Positions 17,484-24,180 of a DNA stretch of 46,806 bases are shown here, in pieces. Location of the stretch: the NCBI GenBank assembly GCA_040905505.1, contig JBBDRL010000040.1, forward strand, positions 1 through 46,806, given 5' to 3'. The number at the start of each line of letters is the position of its first letter. The stretch's first letter is position 1. A program made the translations under genes and the position numbers. Source of the stretch: WHSP01 sp040905505. Its GTDB lineage: Bacteria > Gemmatimonadota > Gemmatimonadetes > Longimicrobiales > Longimicrobiaceae. Below the pieces are notes generated by a model. That model worked only from the letters and a program-made list of their open reading frames with translations, was not told the DNA's origin and did no database searches.

Positions 17484-19049
17484 ATGCTGCAGACTCTGAT
17501 TGAATCAGGCCGTGAGGCTCAGCGGACCGGCGCGTGGGACGAAGCGCTGGCCCACTATGAGACCGCGCTCGCTATGGTTCCTGAAGAGGGCGATCCCAAG
17601 AACACGGCGGACATCCTCAGATGGTCGGGGATGGTCCACGCCGAGCGGGGCAGTCTCGACGAAGCAGTAGGGCAGTTCGAGTCGAGTCTCGCAGCCGCCG
17701 AAGCGGGCGGCTTGAAGGAGCAGATGGCGGCGGCGCTCATATGCATCGCCAATGTCGAGTTGCTCCGCGGGAAGCTGGACGACGCGGCGGATCTCTTCCT
17801 CAAGGGACGGGAGACCGCGGAAGACGTTGGACACGACCGTCTGGTCGCGCAGATCGACCAGAATCTTGGGACCATCGCCAACATCCAGGGGAACGTGGCG
17901 ATCGCGCTCCTCAGCTACCGCTCCGCTCTGGAGAGGTATCGCAGGCTGGGGGACGATTTTACGGCGACGCGGGCGTTGAACAACATGGGTATGGCCCACG
18001 TCGACCTTTCGGAATGGGAAGCGGCGGAGACGTGCTTCACCGAGGCCTCGGAGATCGCGGCCAAGAACGGCGACACCATGATGGTGGGCCGGGTGGAGCT
18101 GAACCGCGCCGAGCTGCACCTCAAGCGTCGCAGGTATGAGGCGGCTCAGGAGAGCGTCGACCGCTCGCTGCAGGTTTTTCATCGGCTACGCACGAAGCCG
18201 AGCATCGCCGAGGCGTACAAGTACTACGGCGTGCTCTACCGGGAGACCGGCAAGCCGGAGCAGTCCGATACACACTTCGCGCTGTCGCTGGGAATGGCGG
18301 AGGCTTGCCAGAACCGGCTGTTGCAGGCGGAGACGCAGATGGAGTGGGCGCTTCTGCACCTCGAGGAGGAGCGGAAGCAGGAAGGGATTCTCTACCTGAA
18401 TCGCTCGCTCCAGATCTTCCAGGACCTGAAGGCATCGCGAGAGGTGCTCGACATCGAGCGCCGGCTCAACCGCCTCAAGGAGATGTACCTCCCCGCGGTA
18501 CGGGGATGGGGATCCCAGCTCACCGAGGGCAAGGATCCATTCCAGGTGGGGCACGCCCAGCGCGTGGCGGATTACGCGACGAAGCTGGCGCGCGAGGTCG
18601 GTGTCGACGGATGGGACCTGACGTACATCCGCATCGGCGCCTTCATCCACGACCTCGGCAACATGGCCGTTCCGGCGGAGGTCCTCAACAAGGCCGACGT
18701 GCTGAACGACGACGAGCGGGAGCTCATGAAGGTTCACACCATCATGGGCGACTCGATGGCGAAGCAGCTCGATTTCCCGGACCAGGTACGTCCGGTCGTG
18801 CGAAGCCATCACGAGCAGTGGGCCGGCTCCGGTTATCCCGACAAGCTCGTCGGCGATGAGATTCCATTCGGGGCCCGGGTCGTCGGTATCGCCGACGTAT
18901 TCGATGCGCTCACCAGCCCGCGCAGTTTCCGGGACGCGTTCTCGCAGGACGAGGCGCTCCAGATCATGAAGAAGGACTCGGAAACGATGTTCGACCCGAA
19001 TCTCTTCGGTACCTTCATGGATATGATGAAGCGTGGTGGTTTTGAGTGA
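17484..19049 (+). CDS. TPR-HD-GYP protein (putative c-di-GMP phosphodiesterase)
   Basis: The first about 320 residues of this 521-aa protein form tandem TPR helices (repeated A..Y..AL and LNNMGMAH-like units). The C-terminal about 180 residues are an HD-GYP domain with GHAQRVADYA, H389-D390 in HDLGNMAVP, HTIMGD, SHHEQWAGSGYP (GYP 450-452) and ADVFDALTS. Metal ligands and GYP are intact, but the Lys of the usual HDxGK is Asn393. This predicts cytosolic cyclic di-GMP hydrolysis with the TPR array as sensor or docking surface. There is no receiver domain, so control must come through the TPRs. It ends at a strong intrinsic terminator. Transcription may continue from the lipoprotein pair 87 bases upstream. 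Confidence 0.9.
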   Translation: MLQTLIESGREAQRTGAWDEALAHYETALAMVPEEGDPKNTADILRWSGMVHAERGSLDEAVGQFESSLAAAEAGGLKEQMAAALICIANVELLRGKLDDAADLFLKGRETAEDVGHDRLVAQIDQNLGTIANIQGNVAIALLSYRSALERYRRLGDDFTATRALNNMGMAHVDLSEWEAAETCFTEASEIAAKNGDTMMVGRVELNRAELHLKRRRYEAAQESVDRSLQVFHRLRTKPSIAEAYKYYGVLYRETGKPEQSDTHFALSLGMAEACQNRLLQAETQMEWALLHLEEERKQEGILYLNRSLQIFQDLKASREVLDIERRLNRLKEMYLPAVRGWGSQLTEGKDPFQVGHAQRVADYATKLAREVGVDGWDLTYIRIGAFIHDLGNMAVPAEVLNKADVLNDDERELMKVHTIMGDSMAKQLDFPDQVRPVVRSHHEQWAGSGYPDKLVGDEIPFGARVVGIADVFDALTSPRSFRDAFSQDEALQIMKKDSETMFDPNLFGTFMDMMKRGGFE

Positions 19050-19075
19050 AGAGTGAAGGTTGATGGCGTAGGGTG

Positions 19076-19108
19076 AAAAGCGCCGGGTCTTCGGACCCGG
19101 CGCTTTTT
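19076..19108 (+). terminator. Strong intrinsic terminator with UUCG tetraloop
   Basis: AAAAGCGCCGGGTC pairs with GACCCGGCGCTTTT around a TTCG loop (19090-19093), and five Ts close the stem. The TTCG loop on a GC stem plus T-run is a textbook factor-independent terminator. It lies 27 bases after the TPR-HD-GYP stop. The A-run on the left means it may also stop leftward transcription. Confidence 0.95.
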
Positions 19109-19256
19109 ATATACTCGGCAAGTTCGCACTGCACTGCGTGCGCGGTCCTGTGGCGTGTCGTTGCGGGCGTCGGTAACTTTCGGGACGCATCACGGAAACT
19201 CTTGGGTCTTGGAGTCATCATTTGAGCATTTCGCGTTGAATCAGGCGACACTCGAC

Positions 19257-20705
19257 ATGTCGTTGTCATCCCCGGCCCTTTCCCGGTCATCCCGAACACT
19301 TTCCGCGTTGTCCCGAGCACCCTCTGTGTCGTCCCGAGCGCCCTCTGTGTCGTCCCGAGCGCAGTCGAGGGACCTGCACTTCCCGCCCGAAGTGGAACTC
19401 CCCCGACTGCGCTCGGGACGACAGGGGAGGCGCCGGCGTGAGGGGGGTGCATGGACAGGAGCCTTTGGCTCTATTCTCGTTTCCGCGCTCCTGCTGGCGG
19501 CGGTCCCGGCACATGGCCAGCTCGATGTCGCTGGCGCCGCGGGCCGTGGCGAGGAGCTGACCGTCTACGTGATGACGATGGGCCCCGGAGCGTACGTCTG
19601 GGAGCGCTTCGGTCACAACGCCATCCGTATCCGTGATGAGCTGCGCGGGACCGATGTCTCGTACAACTACGGGATGTTCAGCTTCGACCAGGAGGGATTC
19701 GTGCTCCGCTTCATCCGCGGTCATATGGACTACTGGATGGAGGGGTTCGATACGGGACTGACGGTCAACGCCTATGCCGCGACCGATCGGTCGGTCTGGA
19801 TGCAGGAGCTGAATCTGACTCCCGAGCAGCGGGCAGACCTGCGCGACTTCCTCGAGTGGAACGCCCTTCCGGATAACCGCGTCTACCGATACGACTACTA
19901 CCGCGACAACTGCTCGACCCGGGTGCGGGACGCGATCGACAGGGTGCTGGAGGGGCAGCTCGCCGCCCAGACGATGGACTTGCCCTCGGGGACGACGTAT
20001 CGGCAGCATACGCGCTGGCTCATGGCGGATGATCCGGTCGTCTACACGGGGATTATGGCGGGCACGGGTCAGCCGGTGGATCGGGAGATCTCGATCTGGG
20101 AAGAGATGTTCCTCCCGATGGTGCTCCGCGATCGGATCCGTGACGTGACGGTGGTCGACGCGGCGGGCAACACGGTGCCGCTCGTCGTCGCGGAGGAGCT
20201 CGTCCACGCGGGAAGTGCGTCCGAGGAGCGGGCTGAGTCGCCTGGCCTGCTGGTTTACCTCATCGCCGGACTCCTCGTGGGTGGGGCGATGTGGGGCACG
20301 GCACGGGCATCGGGCGGCAGTCGCCTGGCGCGGACCGCCTTTCAACTCCTGGCATTCCTGTGGGCAGTCGTCGCCGGCACGATCGGGATGATCCTCTTCG
20401 GCGCGTGGGCCTTCACCGATCACGCGGCAGCCTATCGCAACGAGAACCTCTTCCTGTTCAATCCCCTCCTCGTCCCACTGATCGCAATGGTGCCGGCGGC
20501 GGCTGGCCGTGCCCTTCGCATCCGTCGCGCCACCTGCTTCCTCGCCGCCGTGGTGGCGTCTCTCTCGCTGATCGGGCTCTTGGTGACGCTTCTGCCGTGG
20601 TTCTATCAGGAGAACGGCGAGTTGCTCGCGGTCGCGCTGCCGATCAACCTCGGCCTGGCGATCGGGGCCTGGGAGGTCTGGCGGCGACCCGAGACGAAGG
20701 AGTGA
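19257..20705 (+). CDS. DUF4105/Lnb-like periplasmic and membrane protein; start uncertain
   Basis: From ATG 19257 the product is 482 aa. About the first 70 residues come from a 21-bp tandem repeat and a palindrome and look non-native. A signal-peptide-like stretch (SILVSALLLAAVPAHG) follows without its own AUG or GTG. The periplasmic DUF4105 domain then carries RFGHNAIRI with H120 and DNCSTRVRD with C219, a likely thiol catalytic pair. The C-terminal third holds about four to five membrane helices. As I recall, this family (PF13387) includes Lnb, the lipoprotein N-acyltransferase of Bacteroides, so lipoprotein maturation is a plausible role. GTG 19155 or 19326, or a CTG/ATT near 19470, are alternative starts. 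It heads the run that includes the ArsC-like gene. Confidence 0.75.
   Translation: MSLSSPALSRSSRTLSALSRAPSVSSRAPSVSSRAQSRDLHFPPEVELPRLRSGRQGRRRREGGAWTGAFGSILVSALLLAAVPAHGQLDVAGAAGRGEELTVYVMTMGPGAYVWERFGHNAIRIRDELRGTDVSYNYGMFSFDQEGFVLRFIRGHMDYWMEGFDTGLTVNAYAATDRSVWMQELNLTPEQRADLRDFLEWNALPDNRVYRYDYYRDNCSTRVRDAIDRVLEGQLAAQTMDLPSGTTYRQHTRWLMADDPVVYTGIMAGTGQPVDREISIWEEMFLPMVLRDRIRDVTVVDAAGNTVPLVVAEELVHAGSASEERAESPGLLVYLIAGLLVGGAMWGTARASGGSRLARTAFQLLAFLWAVVAGTIGMILFGAWAFTDHAAAYRNENLFLFNPLLVPLIAMVPAAAGRALRIRRATCFLAAVVASLSLIGLLVTLLPWFYQENGELLAVALPINLGLAIGAWEVWRRPETKE
19265..19371. repeat. Five 21-bp direct repeats
   Basis: Units begin at 19265, 19286, 19307, 19328 and 19349, exactly 21 bp apart. Each carries a version of GTCGTCCCGAGCGCCCTCTGT; the third and fourth units are closest. 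The last unit forms the left arm of the adjacent palindrome. Read in the downstream gene's frame they encode seven-residue repeats such as SVSSRAP. Confidence 0.85.
19349..19422. repeat. REP-like palindrome with 19-bp perfect stem
   Basis: GTCGTCCCGAGCGCAGTCG at 19349-19367 pairs perfectly with 19404-19422. An inner CACTTC/GAAGTG pairing sits in the loop, so the whole element can fold as a two-step hairpin or cruciform. The style matches short dispersed palindromic elements (REP or MITE-like). Only one full copy is present in this window, so dispersal is inferred. Confidence 0.75.
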
Positions 20706-20707
20706 GC

Positions 20708-21052
20708 ATGCAGGTGCAGATCTTCGGCACGCGAAAGTGCCGCGACACGCAGAAAGCGCAGCGCTTCTTCAAGGAGCGGCGCGTCGACGTCCACTTCGTG
20801 GATCTCGATCAGCGGCCGGCGTCGGCCGGCGAGCTGCGCCGCTTCGCGCAGAAGTTCGGTGCGGAGGCGCTGATCGATCGGGAGGGGAAGCGATACCGTG
20901 ACCGTGGGCTCCACGTCGCCCATGTGACCGACAGCCGCATTCTTCCGATGCTCGAGGAGGATCCGCTCCTCCTGCGCACGCCCCTCGTGCGTAGCGGCAA
21001 GGCACTATCGATCGGCAACGCTCCGGACGAGTGGGCCGCGATGCTCGGATGA
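20708..21052 (+). CDS. ArsC/YffB-like thioredoxin-fold protein
   Basis: The 114-aa cytosolic protein opens MQVQIFGTRKCRDTQKAQRF, with a single Cys11 in the position of the ArsC/Spx/YffB active site (C..TxKA style), and has a LLRTPLVRSGK block near the C-terminus matching the family's conserved Arg. The second Cys of Spx (CxxC) is absent, and the pattern is closest to YffB-type ArsC-like proteins. True arsenate reduction is doubtful without an ars operon; redox or glutathione-linked chemistry is possible. A clear AAGGAG precedes it, overlapping the upstream stop region, and its own stop overlaps the next start (ATGA), so it is tightly coupled to both neighbours. Confidence 0.82.
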   Translation: MQVQIFGTRKCRDTQKAQRFFKERRVDVHFVDLDQRPASAGELRRFAQKFGAEALIDREGKRYRDRGLHVAHVTDSRILPMLEEDPLLLRTPLVRSGKALSIGNAPDEWAAMLG

Positions 21053-21543
21053 CGGAGCGGTCGACGATCGACATCAGGGAAGCCGGTCCCGGCGACATCG
21101 GCGTCTTTCTGGACCTGGTGGACGCGCTCGCGGACTACGAGAAGCTCGAGAGGCCGAGTGCGGAAGCGCGAGAGCGGCTCGCGCGAGATGGGTTCGGGGA
21201 TACCCGGCGCATCCAGCCGTATCTGGCGGAACGGGCCGGCCGCCCCGTCGGTTATGCGGTGACGCTGTTCACGTACTCCTCCTTCCTGGCGCTCCCGACG
21301 CTCTACCTCGAGGATCTCTTCGTGTTGCCCGAGGCGCGCAGCAAGGGGGTCGGCCGCGCCTTCTTCCGCTATCTCGCGGCTGAGGCAGTCCGGCACGGAT
21401 GCGGGCGTATGGATTGGGTGGTCCTCGACTGGAACGAACTGGCCATCGACTTCTACGAGCGGCTTGGCGCGACGCGTTTGACCGAGTGGCACACCTACCG
21501 GTTGAACGCCGATCAGCTCGCGCGCATCGCGGCCGGGCAATGA
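21049..21543 (+). CDS. GNAT-family N-acetyltransferase (diamine acetyltransferase-like)
   Basis: The start ATG overlaps the previous stop (ATGA, 21049-21052). The 164-aa cytosolic protein shows the GNAT core: YLEDLFVLPEARSKGVGRAF, with the acetyl-CoA loop R-S-K-G-V-G, followed by MDWVVLDWNELAIDFYERLGA. The EDLFV/LDWN pattern resembles spermidine/spermine acetyltransferase-like (SAT) members, but substrate assignment by eye is not safe. Its stop overlaps the next gene's start. Confidence 0.85.
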   Translation: MTERSTIDIREAGPGDIGVFLDLVDALADYEKLERPSAEARERLARDGFGDTRRIQPYLAERAGRPVGYAVTLFTYSSFLALPTLYLEDLFVLPEARSKGVGRAFFRYLAAEAVRHGCGRMDWVVLDWNELAIDFYERLGATRLTEWHTYRLNADQLARIAAGQ

Positions 21544-22163
21544 AGGAGACACGGCGGCAGACGGCAGTCCCGGCCGAGGCGACCGCGCACCTCGTCGCCA
21601 CGGATCCGACGCTGGCCGCACTGGTAGCGCGCATCGGCACGCTGGAGTACAAACTCGAGCCTGACCTCTGGCGATCCCTGGTCGGCTCCATCATAGGCCA
21701 GCAGCTTTCGGTCAGGGCCGCGGCAACCATTCGTGCTCGCATCGCAGCTCTCGGTTCCAACGGCTTTCCGGGGCCTGACGTGATTCTCGCCGCGGCGGAC
21801 GAGGACCTCCGCGGCTGCGGACTTTCCCGCGCCAAGGCCGGCTACGTCCGCGATCTCGCGCACCGATACCTCGCGGGGGAGATCGACCCCAGTACACTGC
21901 GCGGGCTGCCTGACGAAGAGGTGATCCAGGACCTCGTGCGGGTCCGCGGCGTCGGCAGGTGGACGGCGGAGATGGTGCTCATTTTCTGCCTCGGTCGGCC
22001 GGACGTCCTCGCGGTCGACGACCTGGGAATCCGGACGGCCGTGCAGCGGGCGTACGGATTGGACGAGCGCCCCGGGGGGCCGGACCTGGTCCGAATCGGG
22101 GATGCGTGGCGGCCGTTCAGGTCGTACGCGTCCCTCTATCTGTGGGAAAGCTTGAAGGTGTGA
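21540..22163 (+). CDS. DNA-3-methyladenine glycosylase II-like (AlkA/HhH-GPD) protein
   Basis: The 207-aa protein is the bare HhH-GPD core: SIIGQQLSVRAA (about 50-61), a helix-hairpin-helix VRVRGVGRWTAEMVLIF (133-149) and the catalytic Asp in VDDLGIR (D160/D161). It lacks the N-terminal domain of E. coli AlkA, as many short bacterial members do. It is expected to excise alkylated purines from DNA, the first step of base excision repair. The lack of Cys ligands near the C-terminus argues against an iron-sulfur Nth or MutY. It starts in an ATGA overlap with the GNAT gene, and its stop overlaps the GTG of the next gene. Confidence 0.9.
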   Translation: MKETRRQTAVPAEATAHLVATDPTLAALVARIGTLEYKLEPDLWRSLVGSIIGQQLSVRAAATIRARIAALGSNGFPGPDVILAAADEDLRGCGLSRAKAGYVRDLAHRYLAGEIDPSTLRGLPDEEVIQDLVRVRGVGRWTAEMVLIFCLGRPDVLAVDDLGIRTAVQRAYGLDERPGGPDLVRIGDAWRPFRSYASLYLWESLKV

Positions 22164-23224
22164 AGGGGCCGCACCTCGATCTCGGGTCGGCGCTGGAGTC
22201 GCTCGATGCGCGTGCGGACCCTGCCCGGCTCCTGCGTGGATTCCGACCACCCGAGCGATTCGCGGAGAAGCGCTTCAAGACCTACGAGCCGCGTCACGCG
22301 ACGCAGCGACGCGCTGCCGATCGGCTCGCCCGGATCGCCGAGGATCTGGGTCGGAGCGCCAGGCTCGGAGGGCTTCGCCGCCTCCTGTCATCGCGCCGCC
22401 CCTCCATCGCATCCGGCATCTATCTGGACGGCGGCTTCGGGGTCGGCAAGACGCATCTGCTGGCGAGTCTCTGGAACGCGAGTCCGGAACCGCGCGCGTA
22501 CCTCAGCTTCGACGAGCTGATGTACTTCATCGGCCTGACCGGCCCGGAAGGCGCGGCCGGGTCGTTCGCCGGCTACCGACTCCTCGCGGTCGACGAGTGG
22601 GAGCTGGACGACCCCGGCAACCTCAAGATGGCGCTCGCTTTTCTGCGCGCCGTCCTTCAGGAGCGGGTCTTCGTTGCGGTGACCTCGAACACCCTGCCTC
22701 TCGAGCTGGGCGCGGGCCGCTTCTCGCAGAAGGATTTTCGGGCGGAGGTGGAGGAGCTCGCGTCCGCCTTCGAGGTCCTGCGGGTGGAGGGCGACGACTA
22801 CCGGCACCGCCACTTCGAGAGCACTCCGGGGACGGAATACTTCCTCTCGCCAGCGGCCATGGACGTCATCGCCGCGGAGCCAGCGGCGGGTACCCTCCGC
22901 ACCTCCTTCCCGGAGCTGCTGGCGGGGCTCGAGACCGTTCACCCGATTCGCTATCGAGACCTGGCGACCGCCGCCCGATTCTGGCTCATCGACGGAGTCG
23001 CCCCGCTCCCGGATCTCCGCGCGGCGCTGCGCTGGGTCCACTTCATCGGGTCGCTGTACGATGCGGGCCTTCGGATGGCCGCGTCCTGCACCGTGCCGCT
23101 GGGCGAGATGTTTCCGGAGGGTGCGCTGACCGGCCCATTCGGCAAGAAGCTCTCGCGCTGCCTGTCCCGAATGGAGGAGCTGTTGGGGGAGAACGACGGT
23201 GGGGGCATGGTCCGCGACGACTGA
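22160..23224 (+). CDS. zapE: AFG1/ZapE-like P-loop ATPase
   Basis: From GTG 22160, which overlaps the alkA-like stop (GTGTGA), the product is 354 aa, a normal ZapE length. It shows Walker A GGFGVGKT (91-98), Walker B LLAVDEWELDD (D145-E146), a SNTLP sensor-like motif, GRFSQKDFRAEVEELA and YRHRHFE, all typical of the AFG1 family. In E. coli ZapE is an ATPase near the division ring that destabilises FtsZ bundles; mitochondrial AFG1 helps protein quality control. A GTG start within such an overlap is common in coupled genes. It ends the run begun by the DUF4105 gene. Confidence 0.87.
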   Translation: MKGPHLDLGSALESLDARADPARLLRGFRPPERFAEKRFKTYEPRHATQRRAADRLARIAEDLGRSARLGGLRRLLSSRRPSIASGIYLDGGFGVGKTHLLASLWNASPEPRAYLSFDELMYFIGLTGPEGAAGSFAGYRLLAVDEWELDDPGNLKMALAFLRAVLQERVFVAVTSNTLPLELGAGRFSQKDFRAEVEELASAFEVLRVEGDDYRHRHFESTPGTEYFLSPAAMDVIAAEPAAGTLRTSFPELLAGLETVHPIRYRDLATAARFWLIDGVAPLPDLRAALRWVHFIGSLYDAGLRMAASCTVPLGEMFPEGALTGPFGKKLSRCLSRMEELLGENDGGGMVRDD

Positions 23225-23233
23225 CCGGGGGAC

Positions 23234-23665
23234 TCAGTCGCGTGTCACCGGGCCGCGGAGCCGCTTCTTCTCCGAACGCTGCTTCTTCAGCTTCAGGCGC
23301 TTCTCGCGGGCGGATTTCGACGGCTTCGTCTTCCTCCTCCGCTTCGGCACGTGCAGCGCGTCCCCGAGCAGCTCGGCGAACCGCTCGGTGACCTCCTCAC
23401 GGTTGCGATGCTGACTGCGGGTGGTGGAGCTCGCGAGACTCAGCAGCCCGTCACCGCTGATGCGGTTGCCGAGTCGCTCGCGAATCCGCTCCCGCTGCGC
23501 CGGGGTCACCGAGGGAGAGCCCTCCAGATCCCAGACGAGCTCCACACGCGTCGAGCTGGTATTGGCGTGCTGCCCACCGGGGCCGCCGGAACGCGAAGCC
23601 CGGAACGAGAGCTCGGACGCGGGAATCGTGAGATCGGACCGGATGCGGATCGGGTCGTCAATCAG
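23234..23665 (-). CDS. arfB: Peptidyl-tRNA hydrolase ArfB, with likely CTG start
   Basis: ArfB rescues stalled ribosomes by hydrolysing peptidyl-tRNA with a GGQ loop. Starting at the first AUG/GUG-type codon (GTG 23545) gives 103 aa and loses the GGQ. Read upstream in the same frame, the DNA encodes SFRASRSGGPGGQHANTSST just before that point, with IPASELSF further up, as in full ArfB. The best start is CTG at 23665 within CTGA, overlapping the FKBP stop like the usual ATGA junction; ATT 23662 is an alternative. That gives 143 aa, close to the 140 aa of E. coli ArfB. The C-terminal tail (KRRRKTKPSKS and on) is the basic extension that enters the mRNA channel. Confidence 0.88.
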   Translation of the reverse strand: MIDDPIRIRSDLTIPASELSFRASRSGGPGGQHANTSSTRVELVWDLEGSPSVTPAQRERIRERLGNRISGDGLLSLASSTTRSQHRNREEVTERFAELLGDALHVPKRRRKTKPSKSAREKRLKLKKQRSEKKRLRGPVTRD

Positions 23666-24111
23666 AACAACTCCACGAGCTGAAGGTCGAAGATCAAGTC
23701 ACCGGTATTGTATGCGAGGTTCGAAGGGACGATGACGCGGCGGACTCCCCCGATCTGCATCCCACTGACACCGATCCTGAAGCCGGGGATCAGACCGCTG
23801 CTGGCCCCCGGGATCACCGTGATGAGGTCGCGTTCCTCGCTACAGCTCGAGTCCATGAGGGTACTTCCGTCGATCGAGTAGAGCGAATAGTTGACGCGTG
23901 CTACGCTTGCGCTCGTGGCAGCCGCGCCCGAACCGACGTCGACTTCAATGATCCGGACGCCGCCCTCCACTGTCGTCGTGTCGCGATCCAGTTCCCCGTA
24001 TGAGAGCAGGAACGGATCACACGGCACGCTGTTGGGGCCGGTAGCATCTTCATTGCAACCGGCCACGAGCGCGAGGGTCGCGGCGAGCGCGATCAGAACT
24101 GGCCTGGTCAT
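23662..24111 (-). CDS. FKBP-type peptidyl-prolyl isomerase-like lipoprotein
   Basis: From ATG 24111 the 149-aa product has a lipoprotein signal ending LALVAGC (lipid Cys19). The rest follows the FKBP fold: VARVNYSLYSIDGSTLMDSS, VIPGASSGLIPGFRIGVSGM, IGGVRRVIVPSNLAY and LIFDLQLVELF. The usual loop between LAYG and IPPN is deleted, and the aromatic active-site residues are partly replaced (the F of FDSS is M), so isomerase activity may be weak or lost. It is coupled to arfB downstream, an unusual partner, and divergent from mpl with 69 bases between starts. Confidence 0.82.
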   Translation of the reverse strand: MTRPVLIALAATLALVAGCNEDATGPNSVPCDPFLLSYGELDRDTTTVEGGVRIIEVDVGSGAAATSASVARVNYSLYSIDGSTLMDSSCSEERDLITVIPGASSGLIPGFRIGVSGMQIGGVRRVIVPSNLAYNTGDLIFDLQLVELF

Positions 24112-24180
24112 ACTTTGATATCCTGAGAGAGGTGGAGAATCGATGTCGTATGATGCACTGAACGAACGAGCGAAGCCAGC

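Noticed and set aside
23219..23239. GACTGA/TCAGTC hairpin over the zapE and arfB stop codons
   Set aside because: Only 6 bp with a 9-nt loop and no T-tract; too weak to call a terminator.
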